From Burkholderiaceae bacterium (GTDB lineage: Bacteria > Pseudomonadota > Gammaproteobacteria > Burkholderiales > Burkholderiaceae_C), in the NCBI GenBank assembly GCA_919902775.1, contig CAKKRJ010000002.1, forward strand, positions 251,322-315,321: a DNA stretch of 64,000 nucleotides, in the 5' to 3' direction. The notes under the pieces were generated by a model. It ran no database searches, had not been told where the DNA came from, and saw only the letters and a list, made by a program, of their open reading frames with translations. Position 1 is the first letter of the stretch; every line of letters starts with the position of its first letter. Both the position numbers and the translations under genes were made by a program. Shown here piece after piece: positions 36,292-43,737 of this stretch.

Positions 36292-37536
36292 TCACGCTTT
36301 GACTTTGAAGCCGTCGGCGTACTTCTGGGGATCTTTGCCATCCCAGACCACGCCATCGATGCCTTTGTGGCTGCGCATATCGCTCTTGGGCACAGGGGCC
36401 TTGGCGGCGGTGGCGGCGTCTTTGTAGAGCGCGATCTGGTTGATTTGTTTGGCCACACCCAGGTAGTCGGGGTGGTTTTTCAGCAAGCCCCAGCGCTTGT
36501 GCTGCGTGAGGAACCACATGCCGTCCGACAGGTAGGGGAAGTTCACCGCGCCATCGCCAAAGAACTTCATGTGGTTGGGGTCGTCCCAGGTTTTTCCCAT
36601 GCCGTTTTGGTAGCGGCCCAGAATGCGCTGGTTGATCGCATCCACACCGGTGTTTACATACGATTTGTCGGCCACGGTCTCGGCCATCTTGAGTTTGTTT
36701 TGCAAGCTGGCGTCAATCCACTGGCCCGCTTCGATGATGGCGGCCGTCACGGCGCGCGCGGTGTGGGGGTATTTCTTGGTGAATTCGGCCGTGGTGCCCA
36801 GCACTTTTTCAGGGTGGTCTTTCCAGATGTCCTGCGTGGTGGCCGCGGTCACCCCGATGCCGTCCATGATGGCGCGGTGGTTCCATGGTTCGCCCACACA
36901 AAAGCCGTCCATGTTGCCCACGCGCATGTTGGCCACCATTTGTGGCGGCGGCACGGTGATGACTTTGGCGTCTTTCATCGGGTTGATGCCATACGACGCC
37001 AGCCAGTAGTACAGCCACATGGCGTGGGTGCCCGTGGGGAAGGTCTGCGCAAATGTGTATTCGCGTTTGTCGCTTTGCATCAACTTGGCCAGCCCTGCGC
37101 CATCGACCGCGCCTTTGTCGGCCAGTTTTTTCGACAGCGTGATGGCCTGGCCGTTGTGGTTGAGCGTCATCAGAACGGCCATGTCTTTTTTGGGGCCTGA
37201 CAAACCCAGATGCACACCGTAGACCAGGCCGTACAGCACATGGGCAAAGTCCAACTCGCCGTTGACCAGTTTGTCGCGCACACCGGCCCAGCTGGCTTCC
37301 TTGCTGAGCACGAACTTCACGCCGTGCTTGACGTCCAGCCCCAGCACCGAAGCCATCACGATGCTGGCGCAATCGGTCAGCGGGATGAAGCCGATCTTGA
37401 CTTCCTTTTTCTCGGGGGCGTCCGAGCCTGCCGCATACACCATGGAGCGCAGGGCGGGCGACACGCCGGCTGCGCCCACGGCAGCGGCCTGCAATACGGT
37501 GCGGCGGTTGAAGCTGGTTTTCAAAATGTCGGTCAT
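36292..37536 (-). CDS. nrtA: Nitrate ABC transporter, substrate-binding protein
   Basis: A protein of 414 residues of the NrtA/CmpA family. A Tat-type signal (FNRRTVLQAAAVGAAG) is followed by KIGFIPLTDCASIVMASVLG, TFPTGTHAMWLYYWLASYGI, VPPPQMVANMRVGNMDGFCV and GEPWNHRA, the family's anion-binding strands. It delivers nitrate to NrtB/NrtD in the periplasm. The start at 37536 has CAGGAG seven bases upstream. The gene is preceded by a leader with two ANTAR-type hairpins and an intrinsic terminator, so its expression should depend on NasT. Confidence 0.94.
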   Translation of the reverse strand: MTDILKTSFNRRTVLQAAAVGAAGVSPALRSMVYAAGSDAPEKKEVKIGFIPLTDCASIVMASVLGLDVKHGVKFVLSKEASWAGVRDKLVNGELDFAHVLYGLVYGVHLGLSGPKKDMAVLMTLNHNGQAITLSKKLADKGAVDGAGLAKLMQSDKREYTFAQTFPTGTHAMWLYYWLASYGINPMKDAKVITVPPPQMVANMRVGNMDGFCVGEPWNHRAIMDGIGVTAATTQDIWKDHPEKVLGTTAEFTKKYPHTARAVTAAIIEAGQWIDASLQNKLKMAETVADKSYVNTGVDAINQRILGRYQNGMGKTWDDPNHMKFFGDGAVNFPYLSDGMWFLTQHKRWGLLKNHPDYLGVAKQINQIALYKDAATAAKAPVPKSDMRSHKGIDGVVWDGKDPQKYADGFKVKA

Positions 37537-37566
37537 GGCGAAACTCCTGGTGCGGTTTTGAAAAAC

Positions 37567-37631
37567 AAAAAAAGGCGTCCTCATGCCATTCGCGCCTGCT
37601 GTGCAGGGCGCGAACGCATGGGGACGCCTTT
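37567..37631 (-). terminator. Leader terminator (attenuator) just before nrtA
   Basis: On the minus strand AAAGGCGTCC (37631-37622) pairs with GGACGCCTTT (37580-37571), with further pairing inside (GCGTTCGCGCC with GGCGCGAATGGC around a CTGCACAGCA loop), and the 3' arm runs into a seven-base T-run, then GTTTTT. The T-run ends 30 bases before the nrtA ATG. Its place in a leader, not after a gene, marks it as an attenuator. Confidence 0.9.
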
Positions 37632-37638
37632 GTCCGGT

Positions 37639-37686
37639 GTGACTTCACCCGCCTTTGGGTGGGGTCACGTTTGACCTTCGTTGGTC
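37639..37686 (-). promoter_or_regulatory. Two-hairpin ANTAR target in the nrtA leader RNA
   Basis: Hairpin P1 (37686-37673, minus strand) is GACC-AACGAA-GGTC. Hairpin P2 (37668-37639) is GTGAC-CC-CACCC-AAAGGC-GGGTG-AA-GTCAC. Both loops have six bases with A at position 1 and G at position 4, the known ANTAR recognition rule, and they are four bases apart. The terminator follows nine bases later. NasT, an ANTAR protein, is encoded directly upstream. The structure is read from sequence; binding is inferred. Confidence 0.85.
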
Positions 37687-37699
37687 TTGTGAATGGCAT

Positions 37700-37715
37700 T
37701 GCAAGCCGCGTGCCA
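37700..37715 (-). promoter_or_regulatory. Sigma-54 (RpoN) promoter of the nitrate operon
   Basis: On the minus strand TGGCACGCGGCTTGCA matches the -24/-12 consensus TGGCACG-N4-TTGCA at every defined position. The predicted start, about 37690, lies only a few bases before hairpin P1, so the transcript would open directly with the ANTAR target. Activity is predicted. Confidence 0.85.
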
Positions 37716-37744
37716 GGGTTTGTCTGGGGGGTTCTGGTTTTTCT

Positions 37745-37780
37745 TGCACCTGTCGGGTGCGGGTGCACTGCCCTGGTGCG
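37745..37780. promoter_or_regulatory. Two tandem NtrC-like binding sites
   Basis: TGCACTGCCCTGGTGCG (37764-37780) and TGCACCTGTCGGGTGCG (37745-37761) both fit the NtrC pattern TGCAC-N7-GTGCR. Their centres are 19 bases apart and about 63 and 82 bases upstream of the predicted sigma-54 start, and they end 16 bases before the nasT stop codon region. Binding is inferred from the match and from the RpoN promoter. Confidence 0.78.
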
Positions 37781-37796
37781 CTTGCGCGGTGCGTAC

Positions 37797-38435
37797 TCAG
37801 CCCAGCAACTGGGCCATGTCGATCATTTGCTGCGCCATGTCGGAAAGCTTCACGCCCTTGTTCATGGCCGCTTTGCGCAACTTGCCGTAGGCCTCTGGCT
37901 CGCTCAGGCCTTGGCGCTGCATCAACAGGCCCTTGGCGCGGTCGATCAGTTTGCGGTCTTGCAATTCACCACGGGCGTTGTCCAGCGCGGTCAGCAAAGC
38001 CTGCTCGTGCTTGAAGCGGGCCATGGCCACTGTCAGGATCGGGTGGATGCGCTCGGGCGCCAGCCCGGCCACGATGTAGGCTGTGACGCCAGCGGCCACG
38101 GCCTCGTTCATGGGGCGCGTGTCGCTGTCGTTGGTGAACATCACGATGGGCCTGCGCGCGTCGCGCGTGGCCATGACCACATGCTCCAGCGCATCGCGGG
38201 CATCGCTCTCGGCGTCCACGATCACCATGTCGGCCTGCAGCTGGGCCAGGCGTTCGGTCAAAAACACATCGGCGGGCAGGGTGGCCACCAGGTTGTAGCC
38301 CGCTTCGAGCAGGCCAATGCGCAACAGGCGCGAGCGCTCTTCAATGGCTTGGGCTTGTTCATCCCCTTCGGCCACCAGGGCGGGGTCGGAGATGATGACG
38401 ACGATTCTCAGGGCTTCGGACATGGCTGTGGCCAT
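37797..38435 (-). CDS. nasT: NasT-like ANTAR-domain transcription antiterminator
   Basis: A protein of 212 residues. An N-terminal receiver-like domain (residues 8-125: RIVVIISDPALVAEG, DMVIVDAESDA, RRPIVMFTNDSD) is joined by a coiled coil to a C-terminal ANTAR domain (ELQDRKLIDRAKGLLMQRQG, LSEPEAYGKLRKAAMNKGVK). ANTAR proteins bind paired hairpins in leader RNA and prevent termination; NasT does this for nitrate assimilation genes. Such a leader is present immediately downstream. Its usual inhibitor NasS is not found in this window. Confidence 0.92.
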   Translation of the reverse strand: MATAMSEALRIVVIISDPALVAEGDEQAQAIEERSRLLRIGLLEAGYNLVATLPADVFLTERLAQLQADMVIVDAESDARDALEHVVMATRDARRPIVMFTNDSDTRPMNEAVAAGVTAYIVAGLAPERIHPILTVAMARFKHEQALLTALDNARGELQDRKLIDRAKGLLMQRQGLSEPEAYGKLRKAAMNKGVKLSDMAQQMIDMAQLLG

Positions 38436-38500
38436 GCAAGAAGCGCGCCGCTGCGCGAACTGTCATGCAGTTTGAGCGACGCCCCGGATGATGGAAGGCT

Positions 38501-38575
38501 CATTCGCGCGCGGGGGGCGCGTTCCCACAAAGGTTCCTGGTTTTTGTGGGAGGCCGCCCCTGCGGCCGAAGGCTG
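38501..38575. repeat. REP-like palindromic repeat, family B, copy 4
   Basis: CATTCGCGCGCGGGGGGCGC-GTTCCCACAA, a 13-base linker, TTTTTGTGGGAGGCCGCCCC-TGCGGCCGAAGGCTG. It is the shortest full copy and the only one not between convergent genes: it separates nasT from the same-strand gene upstream. Confidence 0.87.
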
Positions 38576-38599
38576 TTTTTTTGCAGCAAGTGTGACGTT

Positions 38600-39289
38600 T
38601 CAAGCCGCCTGCATGCCGTGACGCACTTTGGTGTCGTCACAAGCGGCCGATGCCCAGAACGCCAGCAGGGCGCGCACAGCATCTGCCTGGCTGCTGGTGA
38701 CGGCCACGCTGCCTGAAAAGGTGGTGGTGATCTGCACCGCGTCGGGCAAGGGGCCCAGCACGGTGATGCCTGGCACGCCCATCATCTCGCTCAGCTGCTG
38801 AAAGCCCAGTGCCACTTCGCCCTGGGCAATCAAGGCCCCCACCGGCACGCCCGGTTTGGCCTGCACGATGCGGTCTTTGATTTGCGCGGTGATGCCCCAG
38901 CGGTCGAACTGTTTGGCCAGTTGCACGCCACTGGGGCCGGTGGAGTAACCCAGCGTGCGGGCAGACACGATGGCCGCTTTGAGCGCTGCTTCGGTCGAGA
39001 TGTCGGGTTGTTCGGCCCCGGCAGGCACCGCCACCGCCACGCCCGAGTGCACCAAATCCACCCGGCTGCCCGCCAGCACTTTGCCGTCGACCATCAGCGT
39101 GTCGATGGCGTTGCTGGCCAGCACCACGCCGTCAAAGAACTCATTGGCTTGCACCCGTTTGGCGGCATCGACGCCGCCCACCGATTCCACCAGAACCTGA
39201 ACGTCGGGGGCTTGCGCTTTGTAAAGCGCCACCAGGTCGGCCAGCAGGGGTTTGGTGGCCATGGAGGAAATCAGTCGCAGTGTGGTCAT
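38600..39289 (-). CDS. Substrate-binding-protein-like (ModA-type fold), no signal peptide
   Basis: A protein of 229 residues resembling extracellular solute-binding proteins of the molybdate type: LRLISSMATKPLLADLVALY at the start, ANEFFDGVVLASNAIDTLMV, RVDLVHSGVAVAVPAGAEQP, YSTGPSGVQLAKQFDRWG and IAQGEVALGFQQLSEMMGVP. No signal peptide or lipobox precedes the fold with either possible start, so it may stay in the cytoplasm. No ABC permease or ATPase is adjacent. It lies 164 bases upstream of nasT on the same strand. Ligand unknown. Confidence 0.75.
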   Translation of the reverse strand: MTTLRLISSMATKPLLADLVALYKAQAPDVQVLVESVGGVDAAKRVQANEFFDGVVLASNAIDTLMVDGKVLAGSRVDLVHSGVAVAVPAGAEQPDISTEAALKAAIVSARTLGYSTGPSGVQLAKQFDRWGITAQIKDRIVQAKPGVPVGALIAQGEVALGFQQLSEMMGVPGITVLGPLPDAVQITTTFSGSVAVTSSQADAVRALLAFWASAACDDTKVRHGMQAA

Positions 39290-39386
39290 GGGTAGGCTTT
39301 GAAATGGGGCTGTTGGGGGCGTCACGCCTGAGGGGATTATGGCCAAGGGCCGGGCCAGCGACGGTGCGCCGCTTAAACTACCTGTT

Positions 39387-40430
39387 ATGCGAATTTTGGG
39401 TATCGAATCTTCTTGCGACGAAACCGGTGTGGCCCTGGTGGACGCCACCGGTGAGGCTTTGCCGCGCCTGTTGTCCCATGCTTTGTTCAGTCAGATCGAG
39501 ATGCACCAGGCCTATGGTGGCGTGGTGCCCGAGCTGGCCAGCCGCGACCACATCCGCCGTGTGTTGCCGCTCACGCGCCAGGTCATGGCTGAGGCGGGTG
39601 CTGTGTTGGCCGACGTCGATGTGGTGGCCTACACGCGTGGCCCGGGTCTGGCCGGGGCGCTGTTGGTGGGCTCGGGCGTGGCTTGTGCGCTGGCCGCCGC
39701 TTTGGGCAAGCCGGTGCTGGGCGTGCACCACCTCGAAGGGCATTTGCTGTCGCCATTTTTGAGTGCCGACCCACCCGAATTTCCGTTCATCGCCTTGCTG
39801 GTGTCGGGCGGTCACACCCAGCTCATGCGGGTGGACGGTGTGGGCCGTTACGAACTGCTGGGCGAGACGATCGACGACGCGGCGGGCGAGGCCTTTGACA
39901 AGTCGGCCAAGCTCATGGGTCTGCCTTATCCGGGTGGCCCGGGCTTGTCGCGCTTGGCCGAGCAGGGCAATCCTGCGGCCTACAAGCTGCCCCGGCCTTT
40001 GCTGCACAGCGGTGACTTTGATTTTTCGTTTGCAGGCCTGAAGACAGCGGTGTTGACGCAGAGCCAGAAAATCGGCCCCGCCGCCCACACCGAAGGCGCA
40101 CCCGAACGCGCCGATCTGGCCGCATCGACCCAGGCGGCCATTGTGGAGGTGCTGGTCAAAAAATCGATGAACGCCTTGAAAGCCAGTGGTCTCAAGCGAC
40201 TGGTGGTGGCCGGCGGCGTGGGGGCCAACCGCGCATTGCGCGCCCAACTCAATGCCAGCTGTGCCCAAGCCCGGGTGCGCGTGCACTATCCCGAATTGCA
40301 CCTGTGCACCGACAACGGCGCCATGATCGCCATGGCCGCGGCCATGCGGCTGCAAGCGGGGGCGCAGCGGGCCGAGGCGCGTTACAGCTTTGATGTGAAA
40401 CCGCGCTGGCCGCTGCACGAACTGGTTTGA
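39387..40430 (+). CDS. tsaD: tRNA N6-adenosine threonylcarbamoyltransferase TsaD
   Basis: A protein of 347 residues of the Kae1/TsaD family: [19 protein letters not shown], the metal-binding H-x3-H in [13 protein letters not shown] (about residues 110-116), [30 protein letters not shown] and the C-terminal [12 protein letters not shown] and [10 protein letters not shown]. It completes the t6A37 modification of ANN-decoding tRNAs with TsaB and TsaE. The start at 39387 fits the family. In related genomes tsaD often neighbours rpsU; here it does not. Confidence 0.96.
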   Translation: MRILGIESSCDETGVALVDATGEALPRLLSHALFSQIEMHQAYGGVVPELASRDHIRRVLPLTRQVMAEAGAVLADVDVVAYTRGPGLAGALLVGSGVACALAAALGKPVLGVHHLEGHLLSPFLSADPPEFPFIALLVSGGHTQLMRVDGVGRYELLGETIDDAAGEAFDKSAKLMGLPYPGGPGLSRLAEQGNPAAYKLPRPLLHSGDFDFSFAGLKTAVLTQSQKIGPAAHTEGAPERADLAASTQAAIVEVLVKKSMNALKASGLKRLVVAGGVGANRALRAQLNASCAQARVRVHYPELHLCTDNGAMIAMAAAMRLQAGAQRAEARYSFDVKPRWPLHELV

Positions 40431-40552
40431 GCGGGGGTGGCCAACAGCCAAATCCTTGGCTGAGGCAGGGCGACTCCGATGCGCTTGGCCTGACCCGTTA
40501 CACTGCGCGCCTTTCAAGTACTTACCGTCTTTGCACGGGTTCTATTTTTCAT

Positions 40553-41824
40553 ATGCGTTTATCTTCCATTTCCCGTCGTGCGCTGGTGTCATTGACCGCT
40601 GCATTGGTGCTGACACCCGTGTGGGCCCAATCGCCTGCCCCCATCAAACTGGCCTTGATCGAGGGCCTGAGCGGACCCTTTGGCAACACGGGGGAGGCGG
40701 TGGTGCGCAACATCGCCTGGGCGGTGGAACGTGTCAATGCGCGGGGCGGCGTCAAAACCGCACAGGGCATGCGGCCCATGGTTTTGGAGCGTTACGACAG
40801 CAAAGGCCAAAGTGAAGAAGCCTTGTCGGCCCTCAAGTCGGCCATCGACGATGGCGTGCAAGTCGTGCTGCAAGGCAATTCTTCGGCCAATGCGGCCGCC
40901 TTGATCGATGCCATCAACAAGCACAACGAACGCGAGCCTGCCAAGCGCGTGCTGTTTTTGAACTACTCGGCGGTGGACCCGGCGTTGACGAACGAGAAAT
41001 GCAGCTTCTGGCACTTCCGTTTTGACGCCCATGCCGACATGCGCATGACCGCCTTGATGCAGGTCTTGCGCGAAGACAAGCAAGTCCAGTCGGCTTACCT
41101 GATTGGACAAGACTACAGTTTTGGCCAGGCCGTGCTGCGTGAGGCCAAACGCCAGCTGACCGAAAAGCGCCCCGATGTGAAGATCGTCGGCGAGGAGCTG
41201 CATCCCATGGGCCGGGTGAAAGACTTTTTGCCCTACGCGGCCAAGATCAAGGCCAGCGGTGCGCAAGCGGTCATCACCGGCAACTGGGGCAATGACCTGA
41301 CCTTGCTGGTCAAAGCGGCCCGTGAAGCCGGATACGAAGGCAAGTTCTACACTTTTTATGGCAATGCACTGGGTGCGCCTGCCGCTTTGGGCGATGCGGG
41401 GGTGGACCGCGTGATCGCCGTGGCCGACTGGCTGCCCAACGTGCCGGGCAAGGCCAGCGAGGCGTTTTACCAGTCGTTCCGTCAGCGCTTTGCCAAACCG
41501 TCGGAAGATTACGTGCATGTGCGCATGCAGCTCATGGTCGAGGCACTCTCCCAGGCCGTGGAAAAGGCGGGCAGCAGCGACCCGGTCGCCGTGGCACTGG
41601 CGCTTGAAAAAGCCCAGGTCAGCATGGCCGGGCAAACCGGCACCATGCGTGCCGAAGACCACCAGTTTCAGCAACCGCTGGTGGTGGGCATGATGCAACG
41701 CCAAGGCGCACCCGGTGTGCCTTTTGATGTAGAAGGCTCTGGCTACGGCTTCAAGGTGGTGCGCCAGATCAAGGCCGACCAGGCCCGCTTGCCCAGCACC
41801 TGCAAGATGGTGCGTCCGGGCTGA
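40553..41824 (+). CDS. Branched-chain amino acid-type ABC transporter substrate-binding protein (LivK family)
   Basis: A protein of 423 residues. A signal peptide (MRLSSISRRALVSLTAALVL to VWAQ) precedes a type I periplasmic-binding fold: IKLALIEGLSGPFGNTGEAV, QVVLQGNSSANAAALIDAIN, VQSAYLIGQDYSFGQAVLRE and AQAVITGNWGNDLTLLVKAA. The family binds branched-chain amino acids, amides or aromatic acids. No liv permease or ATPase genes are adjacent, so the transporter partner is elsewhere. The start at 40553 fits the signal; upstream in-frame residues do not. Confidence 0.88.
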   Translation: MRLSSISRRALVSLTAALVLTPVWAQSPAPIKLALIEGLSGPFGNTGEAVVRNIAWAVERVNARGGVKTAQGMRPMVLERYDSKGQSEEALSALKSAIDDGVQVVLQGNSSANAAALIDAINKHNEREPAKRVLFLNYSAVDPALTNEKCSFWHFRFDAHADMRMTALMQVLREDKQVQSAYLIGQDYSFGQAVLREAKRQLTEKRPDVKIVGEELHPMGRVKDFLPYAAKIKASGAQAVITGNWGNDLTLLVKAAREAGYEGKFYTFYGNALGAPAALGDAGVDRVIAVADWLPNVPGKASEAFYQSFRQRFAKPSEDYVHVRMQLMVEALSQAVEKAGSSDPVAVALALEKAQVSMAGQTGTMRAEDHQFQQPLVVGMMQRQGAPGVPFDVEGSGYGFKVVRQIKADQARLPSTCKMVRPG

Positions 41825-41950
41825 TCGACGCTTTGTGGGGTGTGGGCACATGCGGGCTGCGCTAGCCAAGATACACTGGCAGCCCACTGCCCCGGCAGCC
41901 TGCTGACGGGTCCCGAATGGGCCGGGCACACTTCATTTTTTTGATTGCGC

Positions 41951-42538
41951 ATGAAATTCAAAATGTCCGAGAAGTCGCTGTTTGCGGCTTTGTTGCGTTC
42001 CCCCTGGTGGGTGAGCTTTTTGGTGATGTTGGCGGTGGCCCTGGTGGCGGGCGCCTTGCTGCCCGATGCCTACAAAACAGCGGGCATGCTGGGCGCATTC
42101 CCGTTTCTGGTGATCGGTGTCATGGCCGCATGGCGGCAAAGAAACGCGATCTCTGCTGATCGCATCGATGCGCTGACGGTCCAGGCCCGCAGCATGGGCT
42201 GGCGCGACTTTTCCATTCTGGTCGAAGACGCTTTGCGCCAACAAGGCTTTGCGGTGCGTCGCCTCGGCAGCGGTCCCGCCGACTTCGAGATTGAGAAAGA
42301 TGGCCGCATCACCCTGGTCAGCGCCAAACGCTGGAAAGCCGCTGCCGTGGGCGCAGAGCATTTGCGTGAGCTGCTGGCCGCCCGTGAAAGCCAGCAAGCC
42401 TTCTCATGCACCTGCATGAGCCTGGGTACCTTCAGCCAGGCGGCGATCGATCTGGCGCAGCAAAGCCCCATTCAGTTGCTGGGACCGGCCAACATCGCGC
42501 AACTCATGCACGATGGGGCCCAAGCGCACCACGGGTAA
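41951..42538 (+). CDS. Membrane-anchored Mrr-like restriction endonuclease domain protein
   Basis: A protein of 195 residues. Two transmembrane segments (PWWVSFLVMLAVALVAGALL and AGMLGAFPFLVIGVMAAW) are followed by an Mrr-type PD-(D/E)xK domain from about residue 78: MGWRDFSILVEDALRQQGFA, then GSGPADFEIEKDGR and ITLVSAKRWK. The usual catalytic (Q/E)xK is here S-x-K, so cleavage activity is doubtful. Related short membrane forms are common in this group with no known function. The start is uncertain (41951 or 41963). Confidence 0.72.
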   Translation: MKFKMSEKSLFAALLRSPWWVSFLVMLAVALVAGALLPDAYKTAGMLGAFPFLVIGVMAAWRQRNAISADRIDALTVQARSMGWRDFSILVEDALRQQGFAVRRLGSGPADFEIEKDGRITLVSAKRWKAAAVGAEHLRELLAARESQQAFSCTCMSLGTFSQAAIDLAQQSPIQLLGPANIAQLMHDGAQAHHG

Positions 42539-42551
42539 AGACCCCGGTGCC

Positions 42552-43183
42552 TCATTTGGGCAAATCGCGTGCGCCACTTTCTGGGCGGAACATCTTGAAC
42601 AGCTGCTCCGGCCCGATGGTGAAGTAATCGCCGGCCCCACCGCCGCGCAAAATGTGCCCCGCTCGGGCCGTGTCATAGACCTCGCCGGGTAGCAAGCGCG
42701 GGTCAATGTGGATCCCACCACTTGGCCAAACACCATCCAGGTGTCGATCTGTTGTCCCTGCAGGTCTTGCAGTTGCAGAATCTGGGTGCAACGGCACTCA
42801 AAGCTGACGGGGCTTTGGGCCACACGCGGCACATCCACGATGCGCGAGGGCTCGGGCGTCAAACCGGCCAGATCAAATTCACTCACGTCCGGCGGCACCG
42901 CCGCGCAAGTCTGGTTCATCTGCTCGGCCAGTTCGCGCGTGACCAGGTTCCAGACAAACTCACCCGTGGCCTCGATGTTGTTCAGCGAATCCTTGCGCCC
43001 GATGCTGGAAAAGCCAATGACCGGCGGCACATAGTTGAAGGCACTGAAAAAACTGTAAGGCGCCAGATTCAACACCCCGTTGGCGCTGCGACTGGACACC
43101 CAGCCAATGGGCCGAGGACCGACGATTGCGTTGAACGGGTCGTGTTTCAGGCCATGGCCCAGGTGGGGTTCGTAGAAGTGCAT
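42552..43183 (-). pseudogene. Frameshifted flavin reductase-like (FMN-binding split-barrel) gene
   Basis: Two overlapping frames together encode one family member. Frame 1 from MHFYEPHLGHGLKHDPFNAI (43183) carries VGPRPIGWVSSRSANGVLNL, PYSFFSAFNYVPPVIGFSS and SFECRCTQILQLQD, then ends in VFGQVVG. Frame 2 resumes with IHIDPRLLPGEVYDTARAG and ends in MFRPESGARDLPK (42552). The switch is at about 42713, where GTGGGATCC would need one extra base (GTGGGNATCC) to read through. Restored length is 210 residues, normal for flavin reductase-like proteins. It is either a true one-base deletion or a sequencing error. Nothing else in the gene looks decayed. Confidence 0.82.
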
Positions 43184-43354
43184 GGTGGTCAGATGGCGCA
43201 ATGATGGTCTCGTTCGCGGTGGGCAAGCCGGGGGTGCGGTGTATCCCCAAACCCCGTGCCCAAAGCTGTGGATAAGTCCATGCACAAGCTTGCCAAGGCG
43301 CATGCCTGCTGGGCTGGCGGTGTGTGCCTAAAAAAGCGGCAATCGGCGTGGGCG

Positions 43355-43624
43355 CTAGCTGGCATAACCTTCGCATGCTCCTGCGTTGGTTTTGCCCCGG
43401 CATTCGCGCAAAAGGCGTTTGTCGCGTTCGGCCTTGCTTTCGCCCATGCCGGGTGCGACGGGCGGCTTGGGGGTTTTGGCTTTTTTGGGTTTCTGCGTCT
43501 GGGTGGTTTTTTCAGCGCCGGTGGTGGCAGTGAAGCTGTCGGCTCCCCAGGTGGCTGGCACTGCGCCCATCAGGCACAGACCCAAGCCCATGTGGGCGAG
43601 CGCTGTCAGATACCGTGTGTTCAT
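43355..43624 (-). CDS. Small exported protein of unknown function
   Basis: A protein of 89 residues: a signal peptide (MNTRYLTALAHMGLGLCLMG to PATWG), a Thr/Lys/Pro-rich linker (TTQTQKPKKAKTPKPP), and a charged tail ERDKRLLRECRGKTNAGACE with two cysteines that could form a disulfide. The start at 43624 has GGAG six bases upstream. No family is recognised beyond a general likeness to short periplasmic proteins of this group. Confidence 0.65.
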   Translation of the reverse strand: MNTRYLTALAHMGLGLCLMGAVPATWGADSFTATTGAEKTTQTQKPKKAKTPKPPVAPGMGESKAERDKRLLRECRGKTNAGACEGYAS

Positions 43625-43737
43625 GCGGGGCTCCCTGTTGATGCTTGTGCTGTGCATCATAGGCAGGCGCCGTGCGCCTGCAAAGTGCGCCGGTGATGTA
43701 CGCCAGTGATGTGCGACGGAGACGTTACGATGAGGTC

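Noticed and set aside
43267..43275. TGTGGATAA, a perfect DnaA-box match
   Set aside because: A single box with no cluster, AT-rich unwinding region or dnaA/dnaN genes nearby; one such nine-mer is expected about every 130 kb per two strands by chance.
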